64,000 bases of DNA from Olsenella uli (GCF_901212655.1 NZ_CAAKON010000021.1:139230-203229), one strand, 5' to 3'; positions 43,664 to 53,093 are shown, counted from the stretch's first letter. Notes: a model not told the origin generated them from the letters alone. A program made the numbers and translations.

Positions 43664-45268
43664 CTACTTCGTGGGATGCGGGCCGGCCGCAAGCACGTTC
43701 TCGTCAACGGTGGCGAAGCGCTCGGCGGCGTGGTTGGCGAACATCTCGGCCAGCTTCTCGGCGGCCTCGTCGTAGGCCTCGCCACTCGTCCAGCTGTTAC
43801 GCGGGTTGAGGACCTTGGCGTCCAGGCCCGGGCAGGCAACGGGGATGTCAAGGTTGAGGCGGTCGTCGTGCGTGTAGCCCTCGGCATCGAGCTCGCCGGA
43901 GAGCGCCGCGGAGACGAGCGCGCGGGTCGCGGGCAGGCTGAAGCGGGCGCCCACGCCATAGCCGCCACCCTGCCAGCCGGTGTTCACGAGGTACACGCGG
44001 CAGTGCGTGGAGTCGATGCGCTTGCCAAGCATGTCGGCATAGACCATCGGGTCAAGCGGCATGAACGGCTCGCCAAAAAGCGCGGAGAACGTGGGCGTGG
44101 GCTCCTTGATGCCCTCCTCCGTGCCGGCCACCTTGGAGGTGAAGCCGGTGATGAAGTGGTACATCGCGCCCTCGCGGGAGAGTTTAGAGATCGGCGGGAG
44201 CACGCCAAAGGCGTCGCAGGTGAGGAACAGCACGACGCTCGGCACGCCGCCGCGGCCGTCGAGGCGCACGGAGCTGATGTGCTCGACCGGATACGCCACG
44301 CGCGTGTTCTCGGTCTTGGAGCCGTCGGAGTAGTCCGGCTCGCGGGTCTCCTTGTCCAGGACCACGTTCTCGCACACGGCACCGAAGCGGATGGCATTGT
44401 AGATGTCGGGCTCGGTGATCGGAGAGAGGTCGATGGTCTTGGCGTAGCAGCCGCCCTCGATGTTGAAGACGCCGTGCTTGGACCAGCCGTGCTCGTCGTC
44501 GCCGATGAGCTGACGCGTCGGGTCGGCGGAGAGGGTCGTCTTGCCCGTGCCGGAGAGGCCAAAGAGCACGGCCGTCTCACCCGTCTGCGGGTCCACGTTG
44601 GCGGAGCAGTGCATCGAAAGCACGTCGTCCTCGACCGGCAGCAGGTAGTTCATGAAGGAGAAGACGCCCTTCTTGATCTCGCCGGAGTAGCCGGTGCCGG
44701 CAACCACGATGCAGCCGCCCGCGAGGTCGAGCATGACCGCCGCGTCGGAGTTGACGTGGTCGTCCTCGGGGTCGGGGTGGTAGCCGGGGGCAGCGAGGAT
44801 GCAGATGTCGGGCTCGCCAAAGTTCGCGAGCTCCTCGGCTGTGGGACGGATGAGCATCTGGCGGATGAACAGCGCCTGGCTGGCGCGCTCGCACACGACG
44901 CAGACCCTGCGGGTGTGGTTGCGGTTGGCGCCGGCAAGACCGTGGACGACGTAGAGGTCGCGGCCGTAAAGGTAGCCGGAGACGCCATGGACGATGCTCT
45001 CGTAGACCTCGCGGTCGATGGGGACGTTCGTCTTGCCCCAACAGACGTTGTCATGAATGGCGGGGTCATCCACGACGAAGCGGTCGTTGGGCGAGCGACC
45101 CGTGCGCTCGCCCGTGTCAATTACCAGCGAGCCATTAGACGCCAAAACGCCCTCGCCATTGGCAAGGGCGGCCTCGACGAGCTTGGCAGGTGCAAGATCT
45201 TCGTAGATCTGCGGGCCGCCGGTCACATTCTCACGTGCGAGGAGCTTCTTCGTAAACGCGTGACGCAT
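43664..45268 (-). CDS. pckA: Phosphoenolpyruvate carboxykinase (ATP)
   Basis: Interconverts oxaloacetate plus ATP with PEP, CO2 and ADP. In fermentative anaerobes it often runs toward oxaloacetate to gain ATP. The kinase P-loop is in FGLSGTGKTTLSADP, metal and substrate residues in GDDEHGW and EGGCYAKTIDLS, and the C-terminal KEPTPTFSALFGEPFMPL is conserved. Length 534 with the ATG at 45268 after AGGAGG; the longer frame to 45475 lacks similarity. It ends in a strong terminator. Confidence 0.96.
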   Translation of the reverse strand: MRHAFTKKLLARENVTGGPQIYEDLAPAKLVEAALANGEGVLASNGSLVIDTGERTGRSPNDRFVVDDPAIHDNVCWGKTNVPIDREVYESIVHGVSGYLYGRDLYVVHGLAGANRNHTRRVCVVCERASQALFIRQMLIRPTAEELANFGEPDICILAAPGYHPDPEDDHVNSDAAVMLDLAGGCIVVAGTGYSGEIKKGVFSFMNYLLPVEDDVLSMHCSANVDPQTGETAVLFGLSGTGKTTLSADPTRQLIGDDEHGWSKHGVFNIEGGCYAKTIDLSPITEPDIYNAIRFGAVCENVVLDKETREPDYSDGSKTENTRVAYPVEHISSVRLDGRGGVPSVVLFLTCDAFGVLPPISKLSREGAMYHFITGFTSKVAGTEEGIKEPTPTFSALFGEPFMPLDPMVYADMLGKRIDSTHCRVYLVNTGWQGGGYGVGARFSLPATRALVSAALSGELDAEGYTHDDRLNLDIPVACPGLDAKVLNPRNSWTSGEAYDEAAEKLAEMFANHAAERFATVDENVLAAGPHPTK

Positions 45269-45419
45269 GATGGACCTCCTGTCGTGGTTCTTCCAATCTC
45301 CGACAAGAAGGTCATACCGCAAGCCCACCGCCCGGAGCCCGCACTTCCGTGAATGGTGCGGACAATAATCGGCGGACGGTGGGCCTGAGCGTGTGGGTGG
45401 AGCGTGCAGGCAAAATGCA

Positions 45420-45446
45420 GCAAAACGTGGTAGGGCACCTTTTGAG
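45420..45446. repeat. Third, diverged copy of the CTCAAAA/TTTTGAG element
   Basis: GCAAAA (45420-45425) and TTTTGAG (45440-45446) flank CGTGGTAGGGCACC. The right part, AGGGCACCTTTTGAGCTCC, matches the element at 7566-7584 in 17 of 19 positions, and as there a hairpin follows directly (CTCCCC-TCAT-GGGGAG). It lies 150 bp upstream of pckA in a 291-bp gap (45269-45559) with no other recognisable feature. Confidence 0.45.
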
Positions 45447-45559
45447 CTCCCCTCATGGGGAGGCTCTGCTGCCATCTGCCTTTACCCAACAACCCCGGTG
45501 GCCCAGGCAAACGGCAGCTCCACCGCCGGAGCCCCGCTACCAAACGAGGGGGCTGAGCG

Positions 45560-46261
45560 CTAGTCGTCCATGCGCAGCGAGCAAATCTTGGGCTGCTTGT
45601 CCTTTGCGATGGTACCGTTGCTGTCCGTGGGCTCGGCGGAGTTGCAGATGGCGTCCACCACGTCCATGCCGTCCGTCACGTGGCCAAAGGCGGCGTAGTT
45701 GCCATTGAGATTGACGGAGTCCTCCTGCATGATGAAAAACTGCGAGCTGGCGGAGTTAGGAGCGCTCGAGCGGGCCATGGAGATGGTTCCCCGCGTGTGC
45801 GAGATGGGGTTGGGATGCCCGTTGGAGGAGAACTCGCCCTCGACCGTCTCGCCGGACCCGCCCGTGCCGTCGCCGTTGGGGTCGCCGCCCTGCATCATGA
45901 AGCCCTTGATGATGCGGTGGAAGGTAAGGCCGTCGTAGAAGCCCTCATTGACGAGCTTGGCGAAGTTGGCCACGGTCTTGGGCGCGTTGGTGGCAAAGAG
46001 CTCGAGCTTGACGGTGCCATAGTCGGCAATCTCGAGGGTGGCGTGGTGCGTGCCACGGGAGTAGTCGACGCCGGTCTCGGCCGAGGTGGCGGCATCGGCG
46101 TCCGTGGTGGCAGAAGCGGAGGCCGAGGCAGCGCTCGTGGCAGCGGCGGTCGACGCGGACTTGTCGGAATGAGCGCTGCCGCATGCGGCGAGGCCAAGCG
46201 AGCCGGCGGCACCGAGGGCGGCGGCGAGGAACGTGCGACGGGACATGGGAGCGAGCTTCAT
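45560..46261 (-). CDS. Lipoprotein cyclophilin-type peptidyl-prolyl cis-trans isomerase
   Basis: Exported PPIase anchored to the outer face of the membrane. The leader has a Tat-like SRRTFLAAALG and a lipobox LAAC at residues 23-26, followed by a Ser/Ala/Thr linker of about 45 residues. The cyclophilin domain has VANFAKLVNEGFYDGLTFHR, GFMMQGGDP, SSQFFI and YAAFGHV. Length 233, starting at ATG 46261 after GGAAGG. It is 53 bp downstream of the fused ABC transporter gene and may be co-transcribed. Confidence 0.92.
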   Translation of the reverse strand: MKLAPMSRRTFLAAALGAAGSLGLAACGSAHSDKSASTAAATSAASASASATTDADAATSAETGVDYSRGTHHATLEIADYGTVKLELFATNAPKTVANFAKLVNEGFYDGLTFHRIIKGFMMQGGDPNGDGTGGSGETVEGEFSSNGHPNPISHTRGTISMARSSAPNSASSQFFIMQEDSVNLNGNYAAFGHVTDGMDVVDAICNSAEPTDSNGTIAKDKQPKICSLRMDD

Positions 46262-46314
46262 GGAAGTGCCTTCCGGTTGGTCGTGTGATGAGTCTGGCAC
46301 CGAGCACCCGGCGC

Positions 46315-47853
46315 TCAAGTGCCCACATGATAGACCGCGGCGCCCAGCAGCCCGGCATCGCGAGCGTCATGCGTGGCAATCACTAGGGAACGGCCACGGA
46401 GCTCGGAGCGCACCAGGGAGCACACGGCCGCGTGGGCCCCATCGTCCAGGCCGGCAAAGGGCTCGTCGAGGATGATGCAGTCCCCCGGCGCGAGCAGGGC
46501 ACGCACGAGCTCGACACGCCGGCGCTGCCCACCGGAGAGCTCGCTAACAGACACGCAAGGGTCGATGCCCGGGATGGCCCGCTCGAGCAGGCGGCGAATC
46601 TCCGCGTCTGACCTGTCCGGGGCCGCGACAAGTGCGCAGTTCGCGAACGCGGAGGCACCCTCGATGAGCCTGGCATCCTGAAACTCGACCGAGATGCGGG
46701 CGGGAACCTCGAGGCGCTCGGAGGAGATTGGCGTCTCCAATCCCTCGAGCACGCGGAGCAGCGTGGTCTTACCCACGCCCGAGGGCCCCATGAGGCAGAG
46801 GCGGCCGCCCGGCACAACCGAGAGCAAGACCGGCCAACCCCCTGCCGCACCATGCGGCAACACGAGGCCGTCTGCGACAATGGCACCCCTCGAGGCGTCG
46901 GCCCCAGGTTCGGGCACTCCCCCTGGGAGGTCGTCCCCGGCTTCGACCGCGCCCCCGGTTCCGCCAGGGCAAAAGCCGGACCGGGCCGCGACGCCGAACC
47001 CTAACTCAGCCTCGTCCCTCGGACGCAGCCGCACGGCAAGGCGAATGGCCGCGGGCCCGCTCGCCCGAAGCAGCCAGAGGCACGCACGCTCCCACACGGT
47101 GGCAAGGGCAATCACCACAAGCGTCCAGGCAAAGAGGCTTGGCGTGTCCAGCAGGAGCTTGGCCTGGTAGATGCGCTCGCCGATGCTGCCGAGCGGCATG
47201 CCGATGAGCTCGGCCGCCACGCCGGACTTCCAGCTCATGCCCAAGACCGTCTTGCTGGCGGCCAGGAGGAACGGCAGAGCCTCGGGCCAGGTGAGCGCCA
47301 GGAGGCGGCGCGCGCCCCGGACCCCGTGGACGCGCAACATCTCCAAGCGGCCCGCGTCGACGCCGGTCAGCCCCTCGAGCGCGGGAAAGTACACGCCAGG
47401 CAGCGCCATGAGGGACACCGCCGCCATGCTCACGTTGGACGCGCCAAGCCACATGAGCAGCAGCACCACGAAGCACGCCACCGGCGTGGACTTGATGGCC
47501 ACGAGCGGCGGGCGCACGAGCACCTCGAACGCGCCCGAGGCACGCGAGGCGGCCGCAAGCAGCAGCGCCGCCGCATACGCGAGGGCGCAGCCGCCCGTGA
47601 TGCGGGCGGCCGAGAAGCCCACCTTGCCCCAGAACGCCGGCTCCGTGGCAAGCGCGACGAGCGCCCGCGCGACCTCCACCGGCCCGGGGAGCAGCAGCGG
47701 CTGGGCCACAGCCCAGCTCGCGAGCTGCCACACGGCGAGCCAGAGGGCCGCGGCGGCAAAGGAAAGTACCTTTCCCCGGCGAGGCGAGGCCGAGCGCGGG
47801 GGCGCCGCCGGATGCGGGGGCACAGCGGGATGCGCAGCCTCCCCGCCACTCAC
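46315..47853 (-). CDS. Fused ABC transporter permease and ATPase of the SsuBC/TauBC/ThiXZ type
   Basis: One polypeptide of about 512 residues. The first 270 residues are a BPD-type permease with several membrane spans and the coupling-loop segment ALTWPEALPFLLAASKTVLG. After a Gly/Pro/Ala linker comes the ATPase: Walker A MGPSGVGKTTLL, signature LSGGQRRRVELVRAL, Walker B IILDEPFAGLDD, then the switch histidine ATHD. The ATPase domain is compact, about 200 residues. I favour the GTG at 47853 (after GGGGGAG); the long frame to 47937 begins with TTG. It follows the solute-binding protein gene, so the pair makes a complete importer. Ligand unknown. Confidence 0.85.
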   Translation of the reverse strand: MSGGEAAHPAVPPHPAAPPRSASPRRGKVLSFAAAALWLAVWQLASWAVAQPLLLPGPVEVARALVALATEPAFWGKVGFSAARITGGCALAYAAALLLAAASRASGAFEVLVRPPLVAIKSTPVACFVVLLLMWLGASNVSMAAVSLMALPGVYFPALEGLTGVDAGRLEMLRVHGVRGARRLLALTWPEALPFLLAASKTVLGMSWKSGVAAELIGMPLGSIGERIYQAKLLLDTPSLFAWTLVVIALATVWERACLWLLRASGPAAIRLAVRLRPRDEAELGFGVAARSGFCPGGTGGAVEAGDDLPGGVPEPGADASRGAIVADGLVLPHGAAGGWPVLLSVVPGGRLCLMGPSGVGKTTLLRVLEGLETPISSERLEVPARISVEFQDARLIEGASAFANCALVAAPDRSDAEIRRLLERAIPGIDPCVSVSELSGGQRRRVELVRALLAPGDCIILDEPFAGLDDGAHAAVCSLVRSELRGRSLVIATHDARDAGLLGAAVYHVGT

Positions 47854-47939
47854 GCCGCGCTCCCCCGCACCCGTCGAATCCGGGTACCCATCCGAGCACT
47901 CGGCCAAGCCGCACCCCCTATACGGACACCACCCCAAGC

Positions 47940-48992
47940 CTAGGCGCCCTGCCGCACGTAGTAGAAGTCGTCTGCGGGCAGCGCCCCGCCCACGGAGCTC
48001 GCGTCGGCGTCAAAGAGCACCTTCAGGTAGCCGGAGAGGGCCTTCTTCATGTCGTCGCCCGTGGTGCAGACGATGTGGCAGCCCGGAATGGCCTTCCCGG
48101 CAACCGCGGCGCTGTCGACGATGCCCGCGTCCACCACGGCCTGGGCCCACGTGGCGGGGTCGGCGTTCACGGCCTCGACGCTTGCGGCGTGACCCGAGAG
48201 GAACTCCAGCACCGCCTGAGGGTTCTGCTCGGCGAATTCCTTGCGCACCACCGTCACGCCCGTGATGAGCTTGGAGCCAGACTCGCCGGCAAACTCGTCC
48301 CAGACGTCCGTGAGGTCGACGGGCGAGGCTAGCGCGGAGTTCTTGGCGAGGGCGGCCGTCTTGAAGGGCTCGGGCAAGATGCCCACCGCAGTGGGGTCGC
48401 TTGCCAGCACGGAGACCACCTCGGTGGCCTCGCTCTTGAACTCGAGCGTCACCTGGTCCTTGATGCCGGCCTGCCCAAGCAGGTAGTTCATGGAGTACTC
48501 GGGCGTGGCGCCCTTGCCCGTGAGGTAGATGGTCTTGCCGGCGAGGTCGTCGAAGGTCTTGACCGTGGCGTCGCCGGTGACCACGTTGAGCACGCCGAGC
48601 GTGTTGATGTCGATGACCTCGACCGCGCCCTTGGTCTTGTTGTAGAGCACGCTCGCCGCGTTGGATGGCACGAGCGCGATGTCGGCGTCGCCGGAGATGA
48701 GCTTGGGCGTGACCTCATCCGGGGAACCGGAGATGGAGAACTCGTAGGAGTTCTCGGTCTTGCCCGAGTTGGCCTGGTCCATGAACTGGACGAGCCCGAT
48801 GGACGTGGGGCCCTTGAGCGAGGCGACACGGACGCTCACGGCCTCAGGCGTGGCCGCCGTGGTGGCAGACGACTCGCCCGAGGCGACCGGCTGCGAGCCG
48901 CCGCAACCCACGAGCCCCAGGCCGAGCAGGGCCACGAGCGAGCCGCCGAGGAAGGCCCGTCGGGAGATGGGACGATGCATGTTTCCGTTCAT
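47940..48992 (-). CDS. NMT1/THI5-like ABC solute-binding lipoprotein
   Basis: Extracytoplasmic binding protein for the fused ABC transporter downstream. A Tat-type leader SRRAFLGGSLVALLGLG and lipobox VGCG near residue 30 are followed by a Ser/Thr linker. The fold matches TauA/SsuA/NMT1 proteins: SGSPDEVTPKLISGDADIALVPSNAA is its typical first-lobe segment and FDDLAGKTIYLTGKGATPE its second. Length 350. GGAGGTATCAC precedes the ATG. Possible ligands include sulfonates, nitrate, riboflavin or pyrimidine precursors; the sequence does not decide. Confidence 0.86.
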   Translation of the reverse strand: MNGNMHRPISRRAFLGGSLVALLGLGLVGCGGSQPVASGESSATTAATPEAVSVRVASLKGPTSIGLVQFMDQANSGKTENSYEFSISGSPDEVTPKLISGDADIALVPSNAASVLYNKTKGAVEVIDINTLGVLNVVTGDATVKTFDDLAGKTIYLTGKGATPEYSMNYLLGQAGIKDQVTLEFKSEATEVVSVLASDPTAVGILPEPFKTAALAKNSALASPVDLTDVWDEFAGESGSKLITGVTVVRKEFAEQNPQAVLEFLSGHAASVEAVNADPATWAQAVVDAGIVDSAAVAGKAIPGCHIVCTTGDDMKKALSGYLKVLFDADASSVGGALPADDFYYVRQGA

Positions 48993-49142
48993 GTGATACC
49001 TCCATCATGACGATTGACAGACTGATAGTAGCCCCGCCGGGCCGCTCCGCCGCCCACGTTGACGCCCGATTTCCGTGCGCAGCCTCCAGCCCGGGCCAGG
49101 CACCAAATCGCACGGCCAGACCCGCCGCGCGCGAGCAGGACC

Positions 49143-49182
49143 GAACAGAAAGGGCCCCGCGGGCGGCAAGCCCACGAGGCCC
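49143..49182 (-). terminator. Hydrogenase operon terminator
   Basis: On the minus strand GGGCCTCGTGGGC pairs with GCCCGCGGGGCCC over 13 bp (two G-T wobbles), followed by TTTCTGTTC. It lies 28 bp after the hydA stop codon. Confidence 0.8.
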
Positions 49183-49209
49183 AACGCGCGACGACAACCG
49201 GCCCTGCGC

Positions 49210-51078
49210 CTACGCCCGCGCAACCTCCCCCGGCACCTGCCAGGCGTGCTGGTCCGTATGGAGCAGCTCCTCCGCAAGCTCGCCCAAAGGCTCGCCCAGA
49301 AACTCCTCGTAGCAGGCCTTGACGCTCGGGTTCTCGTAGGAGGCGCGCAGCTTGGCGCCGCGGTCGAGCGACCAGAGCACCTCGCCGCGGGCCTCTGCCA
49401 GCTCCTGGCCGTCGTGGATGGGCTGGCCACCGCCGCCCGCGCAGCCGCCGGGGCAGGCCATGACCTCCACGAAGTCATAGGAGACCTCGCCTGCCTCGAG
49501 CGCCTGGATGAGTCGCTCGGCGTTGGCAAGGCCGTGAGCCACCGCCACGTGCAGCGGCGTGCCGTCCAGGTCGAAGGTAGCCTCCTTCCAGCCGTCCTGG
49601 CCACGGGCGTCGGTGAACCCCTCGGGGTCTGGCGCCTTGCCGGTGACGAGGTAGTAGGCCGTGCGCACGGCTGCCTCCATCACGCCACCGGTGGCGCCAA
49701 AGATCACGCCGGCGCCGGTGCCAAAGCCCAGCGGCGTGTCGAGCGGCTCGGGCTCCACGCTCGCCACGTCGATGTGCGAGGCGCGGATCATGCGCACCAC
49801 CTCGCGCACGGTGAGCGCCACGTCCACGTCGGGCTCGCCCGTCTCCCCCACCATCGTGGGCAGTGCGGCCTCTGCCTTCTTGGCCAGGCACGGCATGGCG
49901 GAGACGGAGTAGATGCGCTCGGGCTCTACGCCCAGGGCATCGGCGTACCAGGTCTTGGCCACCGCTCCGAACATCTGCTGCGGGCTCTTGGAGGTGGACA
50001 CCTGGTCCACGAGCTCGGGGTGATGCGCCTTCACGTAGCGCACCCAGCCCGGGCAGCAGGAAGTGAACATGGGGCCGTGCGGCGCGCCAGGCACGGCCTC
50101 GCCTGCAGCCTCCGCCACCTTTGCCTCGGCAACCTTGCCCAGGCGCTCGAGCAGCTCGGAGCCCTCCTCCATGATGGTAAGGTCAGCCGAGAAGTCCGTG
50201 TCGAACACGTAGTCGAAGCCGATGCGCCTCAGCACCGCCGCCAGGCGCTCCACCGTAGCCACCTCGGGAGGCAGCCCAAACTCCTCGCCCCAGGCGGCGC
50301 GCACGGCCGGTGCCACCTGGATGAGGGTTATCTTCTCGGGGTTGGCGATGGCGTCAAAGACGCGCTCCGTGTCGTCGCGCTCGCGAAGCGCTCCCACCGG
50401 GCAGTGGGTGATGCACTGGCCGCAGAGGGCACAGTCGGTCTCGGCGATGGGCCGCATGCCGGCCACGTTCACCGCCGAGTGGCTCGAGCGGCTCACGAGG
50501 TCCCACACGCCCGTGGCCTGCATCTTGTCGCACACCTGGATGCAGCGCATGCACTTGATGCACTTGTCGTTGTCGCGAATGAGGGGGAAGTTGCGGTCCC
50601 ACTCGTCGTGCGGCAGGCGCTTCTCGTAGGGCAAATAGTAGATGTTGAGGTCGTTGGCGAGGCTCTGGAGCGAGCAGTTCTGCGAGCGCACGCAGCTCGT
50701 GCACTGTGAGTCGTGCTGCGAGAGGATGAGCTCCACGTTGATTCGCCGAGTGGCGCGGACCTTGGCACTGTTGGTGTGCACCACCATGCCGTCCAGCACG
50801 TAGTTGTTGCAGGCAGCCACCAGCTGGTCGATGCCCTCCACCTCCACCACGCAGACGCGACACGAGCCAACCTCGTTGAGGCCGCGCAGGTAGCACAGGG
50901 TGGGAATCTGAACGCCAGCCATGCGGGCGGCGTCCAGGATGGTGGTGTGCTCGGGCACGTCCACCTTGTGGTCGTCGATGATGAGGCGCACGACCCCGGG
51001 GATGGCGGCGGAGACGGACTCCCCCACGATTGTCACGACGCGGCTGCCGCCGCCCTCGGCGATGAGCTCGTCTACCAT
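49210..51078 (-). CDS. hydA: [FeFe] hydrogenase catalytic subunit (HydA, NuoG-like N-terminus)
   Basis: Reversible H2 oxidation/proton reduction. Four iron-sulfur domains lead to the H-cluster: a [2Fe-2S] site (C62, C73, C76, C90), a His/Cys3 site (H122, C126, C129, C135) and two [4Fe-4S] sites (from C173 and from C216). H-cluster motifs are all intact: TSCCPGW at 339-345, MPCLAKKAE at 395-403 and MACPGGC at 540-546. The small-subunit tail ends in HTDQHAWQ. Length 622, no signal peptide, so cytoplasmic. It overlaps the flavoprotein partner gene by 7 bp. This is the modular group A type, normally linked to NAD(P)H. Confidence 0.95.
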   Translation of the reverse strand: MVDELIAEGGGSRVVTIVGESVSAAIPGVVRLIIDDHKVDVPEHTTILDAARMAGVQIPTLCYLRGLNEVGSCRVCVVEVEGIDQLVAACNNYVLDGMVVHTNSAKVRATRRINVELILSQHDSQCTSCVRSQNCSLQSLANDLNIYYLPYEKRLPHDEWDRNFPLIRDNDKCIKCMRCIQVCDKMQATGVWDLVSRSSHSAVNVAGMRPIAETDCALCGQCITHCPVGALRERDDTERVFDAIANPEKITLIQVAPAVRAAWGEEFGLPPEVATVERLAAVLRRIGFDYVFDTDFSADLTIMEEGSELLERLGKVAEAKVAEAAGEAVPGAPHGPMFTSCCPGWVRYVKAHHPELVDQVSTSKSPQQMFGAVAKTWYADALGVEPERIYSVSAMPCLAKKAEAALPTMVGETGEPDVDVALTVREVVRMIRASHIDVASVEPEPLDTPLGFGTGAGVIFGATGGVMEAAVRTAYYLVTGKAPDPEGFTDARGQDGWKEATFDLDGTPLHVAVAHGLANAERLIQALEAGEVSYDFVEVMACPGGCAGGGGQPIHDGQELAEARGEVLWSLDRGAKLRASYENPSVKACYEEFLGEPLGELAEELLHTDQHAWQVPGEVARA

Positions 51079-52901
51079 TGCGTGATCCTTCCCCCGCGAA
51101 ACGCCCCCAGGCCAAAGTGGTCGCAGCGCAGGCAGCGCGACGCCTCCTGCTTCGCCTCCTGCTCGGTGAGGCCCTGCTCAACGAGCGTCCAGTCGTGGAT
51201 GCGCTCGCCCGCCTCGCGCTCGCCCAGCTCACAGCGGCCACAGGGGCGCTTGCCCTTGAACTTCACGGGCGGCAGCTCCACCTCGAGCGAGACCTTGTGG
51301 TCGAAGCCGAGGTAGTGGTCGATGTTTGCCGCTGCCACCTTGCCGGCGTTGATGGCGCGGATGACGGTGGCGGGGCCGGTCTGGCAGTCGCCGCCCGAGA
51401 ACAGGCCGTCGAAGCCGGGCACGGAGCCGTCGGCGGCCGTCTGGATCTGCCCCCACTTGCAGGCGATGCCCATCGCCTCGAAGGGCGCGGAGTCGATGTC
51501 CTGGCCAATGGCCACGAACACGCGGTCGCACTCGATGACGTGCTCGGGCTCATCTGCCGCGCGGGGTGCGGGGCGCCCGCGGCGCGGGCCGCCGATGATC
51601 TGCGGCTGCACGCGCACGCCGTGCACGCGGCCGTCCTCGCCCACCTCGATGCCCATGGGCGCCGTGAGCTCAAGGACCTCGCAACCCTCGGCCTGGGCGC
51701 CGGCAATCTCGGCATCCTGGGCCGTCATGTCCGCGGTGCGGCGGCGGTAGACGATCGAGACCTTCTCCGCCCCCAGGCGCACACTCGAGCGCGCCACGTC
51801 CATGGCCACGTTGCCGCCGCCGATGACCACCACGCGCTGGCCCGTGAGATCCGGGGGCTCCTCGTCGCCGATGGCACGGAGCATCCTGACGGCGCTCTCC
51901 ACGCCGGGCGCGCCCTCGTTCTCCAGGCCGAGCTTCTTGTCGTTGTGGGCGCCGATGGCGAGGTAGACCGCATCGTACTCCCCGCGCAGGCGCTCGAGTC
52001 CGGGCCCGTCCACGCAGCGTTCGAGCTCGACGTCGATGCCGCAGTCCAAGATCCAGTCGATCTCCTCCTGGAGCCTCTCGCGCGGCAGGCGATAGCTGGG
52101 GATGCCGTAGCGCAGCATGCCGCCGAGGTGCTTGCGCGCCTCGAAAACCTTGACCTTGTGCCCCATGAGGGCAAGGTAGTAGGCGCAGCAGATGCCGGCG
52201 GGGCCACCACCGATGATCGCGACGCGCTTGCCCGTCTCCTCGGCGATCCAGGGACGGTACTCGCGCTCCATGTGCTCGGTTGCGTAGCGCTTGAGCGCGA
52301 GGATGTTCATCGGGTCGTCCACCATGCCGCGGCGGCAGTGCATCTCGCAGGGATGCTCGCACACCAGGCCGCAGACCACGGGCAGCGGGTTGTCCTTGCG
52401 GATGACGCGTACGGCGTCCGTGTAGCGCCCCGCCTCGACGAGCGAGATGTAGCCGGGGATGTCCACGCCCGCGGGGCAACCGCTGACGCAGGGCACGAGC
52501 TCGGCGCGGTCGAAGCCGCAGCTGTGCTTGTGGATGTGGTGCTCGAAGTCGTCGCGAAAGCCCCGGATGGCCATGAGTGCCATGGAGCCCGCCTCGTAGC
52601 CAATGGCGCAGTCGCTCGACAGGAAGATCGTCTCGGCCGTGCGCTCGATGAGGTCGAGCGTCGAGTCCTCGGCGCGGTTCTCGAGCACGTCCTCGAGCAG
52701 GCCCGAGAGCGCCTTGAGCCCCACGCGGCAGGGCGTGCACTTGCCACAGCTCTGCGTGGCGCAGAGGTTGACGAGGGCCGCCGCGAACTCCACCGGGCAG
52801 GGTGCGAGCGAGCTCACCGCCAGACGCCGCCCCAGCGCATCGTGCAGGTCGTCCATGACGGCCTGGGCATGGCTGCGCTCCATCACATGCAGTCGTGCCA
52901 T
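51072..52901 (-). CDS. NuoF-type [4Fe-4S] domain fused to a GltD/NfnB-like NAD(P)-FAD oxidoreductase
   Basis: A 609-residue electron-transfer partner of the hydrogenase. Residues 1-120 hold only the C-terminal NuoF iron-sulfur domain (CGKCTPCRVGL, C52, C55, C58 and C98); the NADH/FMN domain of NuoF is missing. Residues 128-200 form a cysteine-rich ferredoxin-like region (CVSGCPAGVD, CGLVCEHPCEMHC). Then comes a GltD fold with an FAD site (IIGGGPAGICCAYYLA) and an NAD(P) site (VIGGGNVAMDVARSS), and a C-terminal CxxC tail (RCLRCDHFG). AAGGTGGTGA precedes the ATG. It presumably passes electrons from NAD(P)H to HydA; NuoE is absent. Confidence 0.85.
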   Translation of the reverse strand: MARLHVMERSHAQAVMDDLHDALGRRLAVSSLAPCPVEFAAALVNLCATQSCGKCTPCRVGLKALSGLLEDVLENRAEDSTLDLIERTAETIFLSSDCAIGYEAGSMALMAIRGFRDDFEHHIHKHSCGFDRAELVPCVSGCPAGVDIPGYISLVEAGRYTDAVRVIRKDNPLPVVCGLVCEHPCEMHCRRGMVDDPMNILALKRYATEHMEREYRPWIAEETGKRVAIIGGGPAGICCAYYLALMGHKVKVFEARKHLGGMLRYGIPSYRLPRERLQEEIDWILDCGIDVELERCVDGPGLERLRGEYDAVYLAIGAHNDKKLGLENEGAPGVESAVRMLRAIGDEEPPDLTGQRVVVIGGGNVAMDVARSSVRLGAEKVSIVYRRRTADMTAQDAEIAGAQAEGCEVLELTAPMGIEVGEDGRVHGVRVQPQIIGGPRRGRPAPRAADEPEHVIECDRVFVAIGQDIDSAPFEAMGIACKWGQIQTAADGSVPGFDGLFSGGDCQTGPATVIRAINAGKVAAANIDHYLGFDHKVSLEVELPPVKFKGKRPCGRCELGEREAGERIHDWTLVEQGLTEQEAKQEASRCLRCDHFGLGAFRGGRITQW

Positions 52902-53076
52902 GGGTCACCACCTTCTGGTTTTGGCCGGCGCCATGCGCGCGACCCCTCTCCGATCCGACGACGTCCTCCCCGGAACGCCGAAGGCCAGCTTCAAATGCCT
53001 ACTAATTTGTAGTCAACTTTTCAAGCTGCCATAGAGTGCGACCATCTGTAAACCTCTTTCCGGCCAAAGGGCCAAA

Positions 53077-53093
53077 GTGTCGCGCGACGACAC
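53077..53093. promoter_or_regulatory. Candidate operator between the hydrogenase operon and the epimerase gene
   Basis: GTGTCG-CGCGA-CGACAC is a 6-bp inverted repeat in the divergent 271-bp gap. A TAGAAT (about 53131-53136) upstream of the epimerase gene may be its -10. No Rex-like TTGTGA/TCACAA site is visible. Confidence 0.25.

Noticed and set aside
51078..53012. Open frame of 644 codons on the plus strand opposite the hydrogenase partner gene
   Set aside because: Shadow of the GltD-like gene; no domain is visible and the real gene has cofactor motifs.
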